NCBI GenBank assembly: GCA_010094025.1 | Contig: ML991827.1 | Coordinates: 1-64,000 of the forward strand | Length of the DNA stretch: 64,000 nucleotides | Direction of reading: 5' to 3' | Source of the DNA: Viridothelium virens | Lineage: Eukaryota; Ascomycota; Dothideomycetes; Trypetheliales; Trypetheliaceae | Shown: positions 44,407 to 55,600 of the stretch, in pieces | Numbering within the stretch: the first letter of the stretch is position 1 | How the letters are laid out: every line of letters begins with the position of its first letter | Position numbers and translations under genes: made by a program | The notes under the pieces: generated by a model | The model's database searches: none | Told to the model about the DNA's origin: nothing | What the model saw: the letters and a program-made list of their open reading frames with translations, nothing else

Positions 44407-45795
44407 TGTTGTCGAGATCTTGAGTCGCTACAGTAATTACTACCCAGCCCATTGGGATTCTGAGAGCCACGAAGCATGACGTCGAAATGTAAACAAACCG
44501 GCAGAATTTCGGCCAGCGTAGTTTATTGCTATAATGGGCAGGGGCGCACTAATTATTTAGTGCGGAAAGAAAGCCACACCACGCACCTGCGATGCACATG
44601 TCAGTCGGCGTTCGATTGTTAGATACTGGAGGCGAGTCCTTGTGATAACAATGATCTGCATTTCTTGCATGCCGAAAAATTTTAATGGTCTGCTCTCCTG
44701 GGCGCCTGGTTCGATAATTGTCCACCGTATCCTATTTTATCGAGCTCTTTCCCAAAATCTAATGTCTGATCTCGTCACTCTCAAATCTACATCTCGTTTC
44801 ACATAGCTGTCATGAAATTCTCAGGCTAAAGAAAGACCTAGGCTTGATGTTGCACATGTTTCGTTTTTAGAGATCTATTGCCTTTCTCTAGCGTGGTCGC
44901 AATTGAGGTCGTGAGCACAATTTTGTGCATAAGGAAACGGGATTTGCCTGATCCGCTCCGCAGCAGTATCTTAGGGGTCCTGCATCCACGTCTGCAAAAC
45001 ATTCCGGCAGATATGTGGCATCAAAACGTAATCGGACGAACATCAACCTGCAGCTGACTTTCAACGCTTCCTTGTTCGAGTTCAATGTGCAGGCTTTAAG
45101 GTTTTCTAGACCTCTAGGCCCTTCCAATGAACGTGCAATCCAGACCGACGCTTCCAAATATCTCAACCCTACCCTGCATGAGAAGTCGGTAGATCGCCTG
45201 TACCCTAATTTTCCCCGGACACAAATTACTCTATTGGTACGAATCGTAAAGATCCTAGTCCCTTCAGAAAAGCAATCCTAGGGTTCGGCAAGGATTCGAA
45301 AGGGGGGTAGGTCAAGCGAAACTGGACATAATTTCATCAAGACTTTGTTGGGCGAGCATGTTCCAGGCTTTAGCTCCTGTCCAGCGTCTTTCCAAGTCTT
45401 ATGTGCCCGTGGCAAACACGAGCAGTAACACTGCTTGCTTTTATTACTTTGCCTCGGCTTGACTCTAGCTAATGGTCTCGGAAAGTGCCGTGTCAACTTG
45501 ACGGCGTTGACAATACCCTGTTAATAGGAGCCTGGGGGTCTAAGATTCTCTGAATCCACACCCCATGATGATCACTGCAGGAGTAATTAATGTGATAGAC
45601 CAGGGAAAACCTCGGGGGCTGTGGCGTAAGTCCTTCCGATGTTCATAATTCACATGTTCGGGTCCTCCGCTGCTGGTGAATCTAGAGGTTAGTGGTAATG
45701 GTATAAGATCCTTCTCCAAGGTCAGATTGATGGACCTTTGACGCTTTCTCTTCCAATCATTCAATCCCATACTTGCTCTAAGAACTACCAGCACC
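44407..45795. promoter_or_regulatory. Divergent intergenic region
   Basis: About 1.4 kb between the WDR8-like gene (-) and the FAD oxidase gene (+). No gene is supported; a short plus-strand frame at 45015-45281 does not resemble a known protein. Confidence 0.35.
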
Positions 45796-47446
45796 ATGCG
45801 TCCCATCATTCATTTTCTCCTTTACCTAGTCAGCACTGCTGCAGCGGACAGTTATAGCTTTATGAAGAGGGAGGCCACTGCTGCCCAAACCTGCCTGCAA
45901 CTCCAAAGCCAATATCCTTCGAAAGTTGCTTTGCCGAATACCACTGAATATATCTACGAGAACTCAGGTAGAGAAATTTTCCGAACGCTCCCCCTGACTA
46001 CACTAAAACATAATTCCAGAGTACTGGAACGTTTTGAACTCCCTGTCCCCTGCTTGTATCGTGAATCCCAGCTCTGCGGATGACGTTTCAGCTTTCGTGA
46101 AAACCTTCACTGGCGCCGAGATTCCTTTTGCAGTCCGTGGCGGTGGACACATGACAGCTTTAGATTCGAACAACATCAACTCTACTGGTATCCTCATCTC
46201 GGCTGACAATCTCACAAGTTTAGCCCTATCAGACGATAAGCAGACCTTATCCGTCGGACCTGGTAATAGATGGGTTGATGTGTATCAATACCTCTCGCCG
46301 TACGGAATAGCCGTGCCAGGCGGCCGGATTGGCATTGTAGGAGTACCAGGGCTTCTCCTCGGTGGAGGAATGTCGTACTTTTCAGGGCAATACGGATTCA
46401 GTTCCACTAGTGTCAAAGCTTACGAGGTGAGTATAGCAAATTGATTGAAATGTTTCCTATTGAACTTGCTAAATGCCGTAAAGGTTGTCCTTGCAAATGG
46501 CGAAATTGTCACCGCTACAGCCAACAATAGCTTTTCAGATTTGCACTGGGCCCTCAAAGGCGGCGGCAACTCCTTCGGCATCGTCACTCGCTTCGATTTG
46601 CAAACACACCCTGCTCCGTACACCTACATTGGTATGAACGCATACAATCCCCTCGAGATTTCGCAGTGGCTTGATGCAATCTACAACTTTGCTACATACG
46701 GCCAGACGGAGTATCCGGAAGCTGCAGTTATCCCATTCTCCAATTATATCCCCAATTTGTCGCCAGTTCCAGTTCCCACAACGATCGTTTTCTACGATTC
46801 CAAGACTCCTCTTGGGGGTGTGAATGCAACTGCGCTGCAAAACTTCAGTGCTCCCAGGCTTACCCCATTGACGAGTACGTACGTAAAGCGCGACATGTAT
46901 GCCTGGAGCCAAGAATTGGATCCCGCTAGCTCAGCGCTGAAAGGCGACCGCCAGCGTTTCCACGCCTTGACTGCCTTTAACAGCCCTGATACAGTCCAGA
47001 CCATCCACAACACGTTCATGGCTGTCGCGGAGCAGATGATCTCAATTGTTACAGGAGTAGAAGCCGCGCTCGCGATCATGCCCGTGTCCAAGAACTGGGT
47101 GGAGCAGAGCAACGCCGGCGCAGGTGATCCTATGGGTCTCGATGAGAGCAAGGCGCCGTACATCTTTGTGGAGCAGAGCTTGACGTGGGGATTGCCAGTA
47201 GATGATGCGACCATCGAGAACTTCGTGACGGTTGTGAATCAGCAGCTGAACGCAGTGCTGGATGCGAAGGGTCTGAAGTCGTCATTTTTGTATTTGAATG
47301 ATGCCGACGGCGGACAGCCTGTGTTTCAAGGATACAAGCCAGAGAATGTGGCGAAGCTGAAGGCAATCCGGGAGAAGTATGACCCAAAGAGAATCTATAC
47401 TGATCTGATGCCGGGCGGATGGAAGGTCGCGGATGTTGAGTCATAA
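45796..47446 (+). CDS. Secreted BBE-like FAD-linked oxidase
   Basis: Spliced model: 45796-45967, 46020-46426, 46484-47446, giving 513 residues. A signal peptide (about 1-17) is followed by the FAD_binding_4 (VAO/PCMH) domain: EYWN at the start, PFAVRGGGHM with His101 as the expected covalent FAD ligand, then GIVGVPGLLLGGGMSYFSGQYGF, VVLANGEIVTATANNSFSDLHWALKGGGNSFGIVT (split here: VVLANGE and LHWALKGGGNSFGIVT are the landmarks). The position that holds a second flavin-linking cysteine in bicovalent enzymes has no cysteine, so a single histidyl link is expected. The C-terminal BBE segment is YDPKRIYTDLMPGGWKV. Introns are 52 and 57 bp. Relatives oxidise carbohydrates, alkaloids or fungal metabolites; the substrate is unknown. 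Confidence 0.9.
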
Positions 47447-48590
47447 ACCAGAAAAAAATGGTGGGCTGGTGGTAATGTGAACAGCAGATTGCTATCTTGC
47501 GTTCAGATGCAATCCTCACAGTGTTCTTTCCTAGTACTTTTCTGGTGTCCCTTCAAGCTGGTGCGGGCTGGGGATGTCATCAGATTCGTCCTTTTGGGAA
47601 ATCACCGATATGTCTACCTCATGCTAAAAACAAAAGAAGGCATCTCATACTCTATGAATATGAACAAAGATGGGCAGACGCAGATGCGGACACATCATGC
47701 AAGGCAGGCGGAACGATTTCTCCTGATTATCTCTTACAGCAGACTCTCTCAGACCATGGGCTGCTTACCTTCATACATTGTCTGTTGATCGTCTAAAGGC
47801 TTCTCTGCAAGAATTTCTTTGCTCTTCTGCTCTACTCCCTGATAACTTAGGTATGAAACCCGCAGTCCCACAAAGATCGCTTTCCATCTTGAATCAACAA
47901 TATCGAGCACGTTGCCTCCTACAGCTGGTTAATTGCACAGAAGCCTAGCAGCATCTCATTTCCCGGTGTACCTGCCAAAATAGTCCATCCCAATTGAGGG
48001 ACTCCGTGTACCTCGAAATGTAGAGAACACAGAACGTGGAGGACTAAGATCTAGAACACAATGGCAATGCACTATTGGGTTCTTCGCGAGAGCCTCTTGT
48101 GCGTATCACATTTGAAAGGGTCTGAGGATGGGAGCATCAATGTATTTAAATACCTCGGAAGTCTTCTAGACGAAATTAGTTGGAAGGCAACGGGATTGCA
48201 CAGATAATCATTCGCTAAAGTGGCAAAGGAGAGCTCGACTTTCTGACAGCTGAGCAGAAAGGCGAGGTGATTCAAGAGCTGCCACTAGAGTCTATTAGAT
48301 GCATTGCAAAAAGAGCCCAAGATGAAGTCGAATCTGACACGAACGTGCAATTCAATATTGGTAGGGTTGTCCAGTCCAGTTCCCCACCATTTCTGAGCCT
48401 CGGCATTCTTCTCCACAGATTCCTCTTTGCCCTACTAGTGTCGGGAAGTACAGCCAGCTACTCCATAGATCGAGACGATGTAATCGATTATTAGGCTTAA
48501 AGCCTTTCTTTACAGTTTCTTTCTTGTTGATACTATCTAGATTGCATATTTTCAGTCACAATACTACTTGACTTGCAATAATCTATCATC
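47447..48590. other. Intergenic region with a possible coding relic
   Basis: About 1.1 kb upstream of the SDR gene. One plus-strand run at about 48213-48360 reads like real protein (FLTAEQKGEVIQELP, RCIAKRAQDEVESD) but is open for fewer than 80 codons, has a stop just upstream, and matches no family I recognise. Confidence 0.3.
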
Positions 48591-49703
48591 ATGGCTAAAG
48601 ACGAGTCCGCCGAAGTTCGGGAGGAAGTTCAACTCCACGACTTCAAGAATATTTTCTCGCTCGAGCGTAAAGTCGCTGTCGTGACTGGTGGAAGCAGAGG
48701 TCTGGGCCTGCACACAGCATCTGGGTAAGGCCATATACCTCATCTGAGAACCTGGCTACTTGTACACAGTCTACAAATGCAACAGCGGAACCGACTGACC
48801 ACTTTATCTAACCCAGTTTCCTCCAATCCGGCTGTTCCCTTGTCTTCATCACCTCTCGCAAAGCTGGCGCCTGCGAATCTGCCGTCAAAGCTCTAAACGC
48901 CCTTCCTAACAAATCTTCCGGCGCTAAAGCCATCTCAGTTCCGGCCGACATCTCCAAAGTCGAGGGTGTCGTTTATCTTGTGGAGGAAGTTAAGAAGCAT
49001 ACCGACCATGTCGACATCCTGTTCGCGAATGCAGGCGCAACGTGGGGTGCAAGCTTCGACAAGCATCCTGATTCGGCTTTTGGAAAGGTCATGGACTTGA
49101 ATGTCAAGAGTGTCTTTAATTGTGTGCAGAAGTACGTAAATATCATCCGCTACATGATATGCTCATGGAATTCGGAATCGTCATTCTGCTACGAGCATCA
49201 TCAGCTAATCCGCTCCATCCCTCCAGATTTGCACCATTGCTCTCCAAAAACGCCACTGTTGACGAGCCATCCCGCGTCCTGACCACCGCTTCTGTTGCCG
49301 GTCTTGGAATTGGCTCTGTCGGTAAGCCACGCATATTTCGTCACAATATTTGACATCTCCTCACATGCTATTGTAAGGGACCGAAAACTCCACTCCCGCC
49401 TACTCTGCCTCCAAAGCCGCCGTTATCCACCTCACACGAAACCTTGCCATCGAGCTCGGTCCCCGTCACATTCTCTGCAACAGCATCGCTCCGGGATTCT
49501 TCCCGACCAAGATGACCAACGAATTGATGCGGCTGAGCGGAGGGAGGAAAGCGCTGGAGGAGGCGAATCCCAATGGGCGGTTGGGATTGCCCGAAGATAT
49601 CGCAGCGTTGGCGGTGTTCTTGTGTGGGAGAGGCTCTGGACATATCAACGGAGAGACGGTAGCGATTGATGGTGGGAAATTGTGGGCGAGGGCAAAGTTG
49701 TAG
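48591..49703 (+). CDS. Short-chain dehydrogenase/reductase (four exons)
   Basis: Spliced model: 48591-48724, 48817-49131, 49227-49321, 49378-49703, giving 289 residues. Classical SDR landmarks are present: nucleotide-binding TGGSRGLG (32-39), ILFANAGA, NVKSVFN, TTASVAG with the catalytic Ser, YSASK with Tyr190 and Lys194, NSIAPGFFPT, and a C-terminal GETVAIDGGK. The N-terminal block LHDFKNIFSLERKVAVVTGG resembles the gluconate 5-dehydrogenase/mannitol-type SDR subgroup, but the substrate is not settled by sequence. The glycine motif suggests NAD(P)H use. Introns are 92, 95 and 56 bp. It follows the FAD oxidase on the same strand after 1.1 kb, too far to claim joint control. Confidence 0.92.
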
Positions 49704-50145
49704 ACAGAAAATAGGAATGAAGAGTGCTGAAGAGGGCTCTTTGCTGAGGGTGAGCCGGTAAAATATGTAAAATACGCATGACCGTCGCTTCTCGACTAGC
49801 AATCTAAGTGATTATTAGTCTTGCACGTTGCTTCGCTCTCGTCATGTCATGATGACATTGTCCGCGGGTCTCGATTATTTTTAACGTCTGAGAGTTGTAC
49901 AGGCCATCCAGTTTCTTGTGAAGTATTTATGACTCCACTAGGCAAGTTTCGTCGCTGATGCTGGTATGCTTCTTCAAATCGGCCACCATAGTGGGAACTC
50001 AATTGACCATGTCCGTGGTAAGAAACGGAGGGTAGCTCAGTCGAATGTTGCGTTGGAGAATTTTGTGGTGTAGTACTGTTCTCGCGTCAGCCTAATCTCG
50101 ATAGCATGGACGATCGTCATATTCTTGAAAACGAAAACGACCAAA
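49704..50145. other. Convergent intergenic spacer
   Basis: About 440 bp between the SDR gene and the DUF1770 gene. No coding sequence is supported. Confidence 0.4.
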
Positions 50146-50729
50146 TTAACGCACATCTCCGACTTCATGAGCCAATTTCTTGTCATTTAGAGAAGGCTTG
50201 GATTTTTCTTCTGGAATATTCCAATTGTTGACGGCCCACCACCATCGCCTTATCCTCGCTCCAACGTTGCGGCCGCTGAATTTCGTAGAGCGATTAAAGT
50301 AGCGCCAGCCGCTCAACACAAGAGACCAGAGCGTGCCTTGAAGGAGAGGGAAAAAGACCTGATATCATTCCACGAATGAGTGCCCTTGTCCAGGGTATTG
50401 CTGGGACTTCTCCATACCTGGTCTCTAATCGTAATCCATGCGACCATACCCGGGCCCTTTGCATCTTTAATACTAGCTAGATAGCTCTGCTCAAATCTCA
50501 AATCTGGTAACGGCGGCATCGGCGCACGGCGTCGTTGAGGCCGTAGTGCTGATAATGGCACCTCATCTGTGGCAATAGACGGTTCCGGAGAAGAAGATCG
50601 AGGCGATAAGACAACGGGCTCCTTGGTCGATGCAGCAGTAGAAGGGTTGATATCATGGGTTGGAGAGGGATGTCGATTGATATGAGCTGTTTGGATGGTC
50701 TCCGCGACTTGAATGGCAGCGTCCGTCAT
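50146..50729 (-). CDS. DUF1770 fungal protein (two exons)
   Basis: Spliced model: 50729-50418 and 50358-50146, giving 174 residues. The ATG at 50729 starts MTDAAIQVAETIQTAHI, a typical opening for fungal DUF1770 proteins. The centre has LRPQRRRAPMPPLPDLRFEQSYL. The 59-bp intron (GTATGG...ATCAG) joins IRDQ to VFFPLLQGTLWSLVLSGWRY, restoring the conserved hydrophobic C-terminal block. Without splicing the frame reads on into an unrelated sequence and the motif is lost. Residues about 108-122 are hydrophobic and may touch a membrane. Function is unknown. It lies 733 bp head to head from calcineurin B. Confidence 0.85.
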
Positions 50730-51462
50730 TTTTGACGCTTCCAAGCTGTTTCCCCTAATTCTCGTGAAGATGGAGTCGGATAGTGTCCTGGCGAGAGAAG
50801 ACCGAAGCTTGGAGTAGATCTAGCTTAGGATTGATGCACTATTCTGCTTTAGGTACTGCCCGACGTTCCACGCCGGAGAATTCAGTCACGTGCTAGTCCC
50901 AAAGTGAGGCCTCATCTAATTTGGCAACAGACTCGAGAGAAACCTCGACCAAATTTCAAAATTGAACAGCTCAGCCCACAGAACCGATAATCAAAATTCG
51001 ACATCGGAAAAGGAAACCTCAATTCTTCAGCTTTCATTTAAGCCGCAAATTACCTCACGTTTCGCAGACTTCAATGAACGCACCCAGGTTCGCCGAACCC
51101 CCCAAATTGCAAATCGATCTCAGCAACGAATGACGCAATATAAATAAAAATTGACTTGATAGAACGCTGGAGCGTATGCTGATCTTTCTATTTTCCAAAG
51201 GATTTCTAAAAATATAACCTATTGCGAGCGCTATAACATGTTTTAGATTTTGCTGTATTTAAGGCAATTGGTATCTAAAGCAGCCGCACTTAGTTCTACG
51301 GCGGACGACGTACGATATATACGGCTGCCCACAACTACAGCCTTGCGCAAACCTGCGCAGCGGAGTGGGACCTACCCCTACATGTAACTTTTGAACATCT
51401 CCAGCCCCACGTACGGAGGACTTGTCTACCAAACATCCGCATCCTACACCAAAACTGCAACC
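50730..51462. promoter_or_regulatory. Bidirectional promoter DUF1770 / calcineurin B
   Basis: 733 bp between divergent start codons, with no coding sequence supported. It includes an AT-rich part near 51140-51260. No specific element is assigned. Confidence 0.4.
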
Positions 51463-52223
51463 ATGGGGAACGCCAATTCACAGATGCTAGACAACATTGT
51501 CCAGGGGTCGAACTGTACGTCAAATTGCCTCGCAACTTGCCAAGTGCGACATGGCCCTCGCAATGGCTTCGCATAGAGAGAATCATCACGCTGACTTAGG
51601 CTTCAAAGTCGACCGCGATGAGGTCGACCGCCTTCGCAAAAGATTCATGAAACTCGATAAAGACAACTCGGGTACCCTCGAGCGCGACGAGTTCCTGTCC
51701 CTTCCGCAAGTCAACTCGAATCCACTCGCAACGCGCATGATTGCCATCTTCGATGAAGACGGTGGCGGAGATGTCGACTTTCAGGAGTTCGTTTCGGGCT
51801 TGTCGGCATTTAGTAGCAAGGGAAATAAGGAAGAGAAGCTGAGGTTTGCGTTCAGAGTATATGACATCGACCGGGATGGCTATATAAGCAATGGAGAGTT
51901 GTTCATTGTGCTGAAGATGATGGTGGGGAGCAACTTGAAGGATCAGCAATTACAACAGGTGCGTAGGTAAAAGGAAGCATTGTGAAATGCCATTACACAT
52001 GCGTACCTCACCTTTTGGCATGCGCAGAGGTGCTGACGATCAACAGATTGTGGACAAAACAATCATGGAGGCAGATCAAGATCGGGATGGCAAGATAAGC
52101 TTCGAGGAGTTTACTAAGATGGTGGAGAATACCGACGTTTCAATGAGCATGACTTTGGGTAAGTTTCGCAAGCCATCTAGTCCTAACATATAGTATTCTA
52201 ATTCCTACATAGATCAATTCTAG
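51463..52223 (+). CDS. CNB1: Calcineurin regulatory subunit B (four exons)
   Basis: Spliced model: 51463-51514, 51609-51958, 52047-52158, 52213-52223, giving 174 residues, exactly the usual length. The N-terminal MGNANSQ provides the myristoylation site (Gly2). Four EF hands are visible: [39 protein letters not shown] and [13 protein letters not shown]. The last exon adds only 11 coding bases, ending in the conserved TLDQF. For exon 2 two acceptors are possible, 9 nt apart (TTAG ending at 51599, AAAG ending at 51608); the second restores the family sequence [16 protein letters not shown] and is preferred. It binds the phosphatase catalytic subunit and Ca2+, and controls stress and morphogenesis through Crz1-type factors. 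Confidence 0.95.
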
Positions 52224-52617
52224 AGGTCGCATGTATTCTACATACAGATCTGGTGAAGCGAGGCGTTCATGGCTAGGAAATTTACTGGATGCATGAGACT
52301 ACCTTCGAGGCATTAATCTGTCACAAGTTTCTTCATTTACTGAGTTCATGAAACGCAAAGCCATTGTAGGCTCAATCGTTGCTAAAATTAACTTTGTAAT
52401 ATTGTGACGCCATTTGCTGTCTCATATTTGGGCACTCCTCCTTCCACTAAATCGGGAAAGCAATAAACAAGGACTCCACGAAGCTAAAAGCAACCCAAAA
52501 ATACACAGTGCCGCCCGCTACGTATGTAGGAAAGAAGTCTAAATGCGTATGAATGTCAAGCCTCCCGAATGCATGTTATTACAACAAAGGAAAAGCTATC
52601 ATGCAAGAGGAGTTGCA
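52224..52617. other. Convergent intergenic spacer
   Basis: About 390 bp between calcineurin B and the 3' end of the DH-domain gene. No coding sequence is supported. Confidence 0.4.
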
Positions 52618-55600
52618 TCAGTACCGTAATTTTCCAACCAGCGAGAAGGTATAAGCACAGTCCCTTTCCGATTTCATCTATCTTCGCGTTAGCCACCCCA
52701 TTCTTCCTATTAGGTCCAATGGATAGGAAAGAAGCTCACCTGAATCATGTACACCTTCACCCTCGCCGAAGTCACCCCTCCCTTCGCCATCACATGTTGC
52801 ATCTCCCCATTTGGACCTCGATGCGCCTCCCACACGCTCACCGCAATCCCCGTCCTCGCCACCCGCTCGAAATTGCTCTCCCCCAGCGTAACATCCAGCA
52901 ACACCTCCCCCTTCGTCTTCCCATTCACCATAATCCGCTTCTCCGCCCCCGCCCCCCCTCGCATCCCCGGACTCGTCGGACCGCCACCAGCACCCGCCGC
53001 ACTCGCACTCGGCGGCCGCGACGGCTGCATGATCGTCAAACGCGCAGAGCCCATATCCCGCCACTTCGACGCCGTCTCCCGCTGATACAAGCGCACTTTA
53101 ATCGACGTAATGCCTATCTGCGCCGGCGCCCCTCCAGGCCCCAACAACCCTCCCCCCACCCCCATCCCAGCCGTCCCCGGCGGCGCAACCGGCGTGCTCG
53201 ACCCCGACGACGACGACCAGCTGGCGCTCGCGGTGCTATTGCTCAGCGTGCCGTCGCGCGAGCTGATGGTGCTGCGCGCGACGTTGAAGAGGCGGCCGCC
53301 ACCGGCGGTGCTGAAGCGCTTGAGGGCCGAGAAGGCGCTCGTCATGGTGGCGACGCTGCTCTCGGACTGCGCGGCGACGCTGCTGGGGGACCGAGACGAC
53401 TTGGCGCGGTAGGAAGACGCGCGCGAGCCTAGCCGCTCGCGCCACCAGCTCGTGCTGCTGCTGGAGCCACCGCCGCCGCCGCCGCTGCCGCCGCGTTGGC
53501 TGTTGCGGCGGTCCATGGCGGCTGCCCAGCTGGTTTCGCCGAGGGGACCCCGTGCGTTCTGCAAAGCGATGTAGGTGGGGTTGTTGATGCGGGATTGGTT
53601 GATGAGGTTGTAGAGGGCTTCGCATTCTTCGGAGCTGCGGGACCGGAACATGATGTTGTTGCCCGAGCGGACTTTGGAGTTGGCGGTGGGAGGGGAGCGG
53701 ATGGAGATGTCGAGAGCGGTGCCGCGACGGATGGGGACGAGAGGAGTGAGTTCGAGTGCGACTAGGGGTGGCTCGGTGTTTGACGCCTCGGGATCGTCGT
53801 CTTGGCGATTGAGCGATTGTGAGTGAGCTGCAGTTAACTCGAAAGCTTCAATGAGACCTGGAGTAATCACGATGCTGCACTCATCTGGGTGAAGAGGGTC
53901 CCATTGTCCCGTATCGGACCAGGAAAAGATCGATGCGATAGTCTTGGAAGCTTGCGCAGTCTGCGGTGGGACAGTTCGATATGGCGCTTGCGATGCTGAT
54001 TGAGATGGTGATAGAGTAGCATTTGCGTTGGGGAACGAGTATACCGATCCTTCTGGTGATCGCTTGGTAAGCTTAGCCAAGCCGTGCGGAGGAGGTATTG
54101 GTGTCGCGATATTAGGTCCGGAATCTACGTCCTCAGATGATTCAGACGTGACCGAAGCGTCATCTTCAAAGCCGGACTGATCGCTTTCCTCGGAAGACTC
54201 GCTTGCTGTAGACGGTTCATACTCATGCTTTAGGGGCGACGAAGAGCGGCGATGCTGCTTAAAGCCAGGAATGAGAGGAGTAAAGGAAGAAGTCAATGCA
54301 TTCTTAAGACCCGAAGATTTTTGAGGTTGATGTGCAGGCGGTGGTGGAGGGTTGTCTTTATGATCTCGATCTCCTAACCTTTTGGGAGTGTGATCCCCAG
54401 ACCGTCGCTTCTGAAGCTTGGACGGTGCTGATGCCGGAGCTTTTTCGGGCGTTGGCGTAGAGATATTCTGATCGAAGTAATCATGTTTTGCGCCTGTCTT
54501 CTGTGGTGTAGTAGGTTGACTGGACTGTCTTACCCTAGGGATGGATGGAAGATCCAGAGATGGGACGGACGACGCCCGATCGCGATTGCCAGGTCTTGAA
54601 TTGGACTTCTTCCGTGAGACTTCATAAGTTGACTCATCAGGCGAATCGTCCGAATCCGATTCAGTCGGAGGGAACCAGACTTTGTAATCTTTGCCCGAAG
54701 AGGTCGTAGATGACGTTGGGTGTGAGTAGAGAGATGGCCTGCTCTCTTTAATAGGAGAGCTCGGAGCATCTGGCGACGTGATACTATGTTTGTGACGGCT
54801 ATCAAACGTCGACGAATGCGTTGCATGTCGGGACTGCCTCTGAGCCTTGGATCTCCTTAGGTTGGGCGAAGCGTCGCTGCCTATCGTAGGCTGCGTAAGG
54901 CTCTCAGAGACTGAACTTCGACTACTGTCTATTTGTCCCTCCTGAAAAGCTCTCTCGTAAAAGTAAGGTTCCTCGTGCGCATGGGAACTCTTTGGTCTCG
55001 TTCTATCCTGATAAGTCTTTGGTGACGGAGTAGCTGCTGTAGGTGTACTTCTCCCCCCACGGGCTGGCGCTTCACTAGTCCAGGTCTTTGAGCTTGACTT
55101 GGCCTGCTCACCAATAGGAACCTCTATCTCCCTTGGGCTCGGAGTTCGACTCTTCAACGGCGTTACTGAAGGCGCCTTGACGATTTGCAGGTGAGATCCT
55201 GGGCTCGTCGATGATGATTCTTCCCTAGCGTGGAAGCTCTTCTTGCGAGGTAAAGCCGGTGGAATAGGGTTCAAGCCAAGCATTTGAACCCATTCAAATC
55301 CGGTCTGCTCATCCTGCGAAAGCAATGACATCAGTTCTTGCCATTCTTGTCCTCCAGAGTGCATTCCTGTAATCATAACTACTATCTCCCTCTCAATATC
55401 CCCGTTGCGTGCGGAAACGCGACTGCACTCAAATGGAGGGAATAGTAACCAACGCTCAGCAGAAGAGACCTCGCAGATCAAGACGTCTCCAGAATTGCCG
55501 TGGCCAGGGGCGTCTTCCCTTACTAAGATTTCGACCTTGCAGTCAAGTAATTGGCCGCTTGAGTGCCGTAAATTCATATCGAAATAATCGCGCGCGGTGA

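Noticed and set aside
50313-50417. Unspliced C-terminus for the DUF1770 protein
   Set aside because: Reading through loses the conserved QGTLWSLVLSGWRY block. A 59-bp intron with good GT and AG ends restores it.
52569-53432. Plus-strand frame of 287 codons, very Arg/Pro/His-rich
   Set aside because: It is antisense to the end of the DH gene, and its composition is explained by the skewed base content there.
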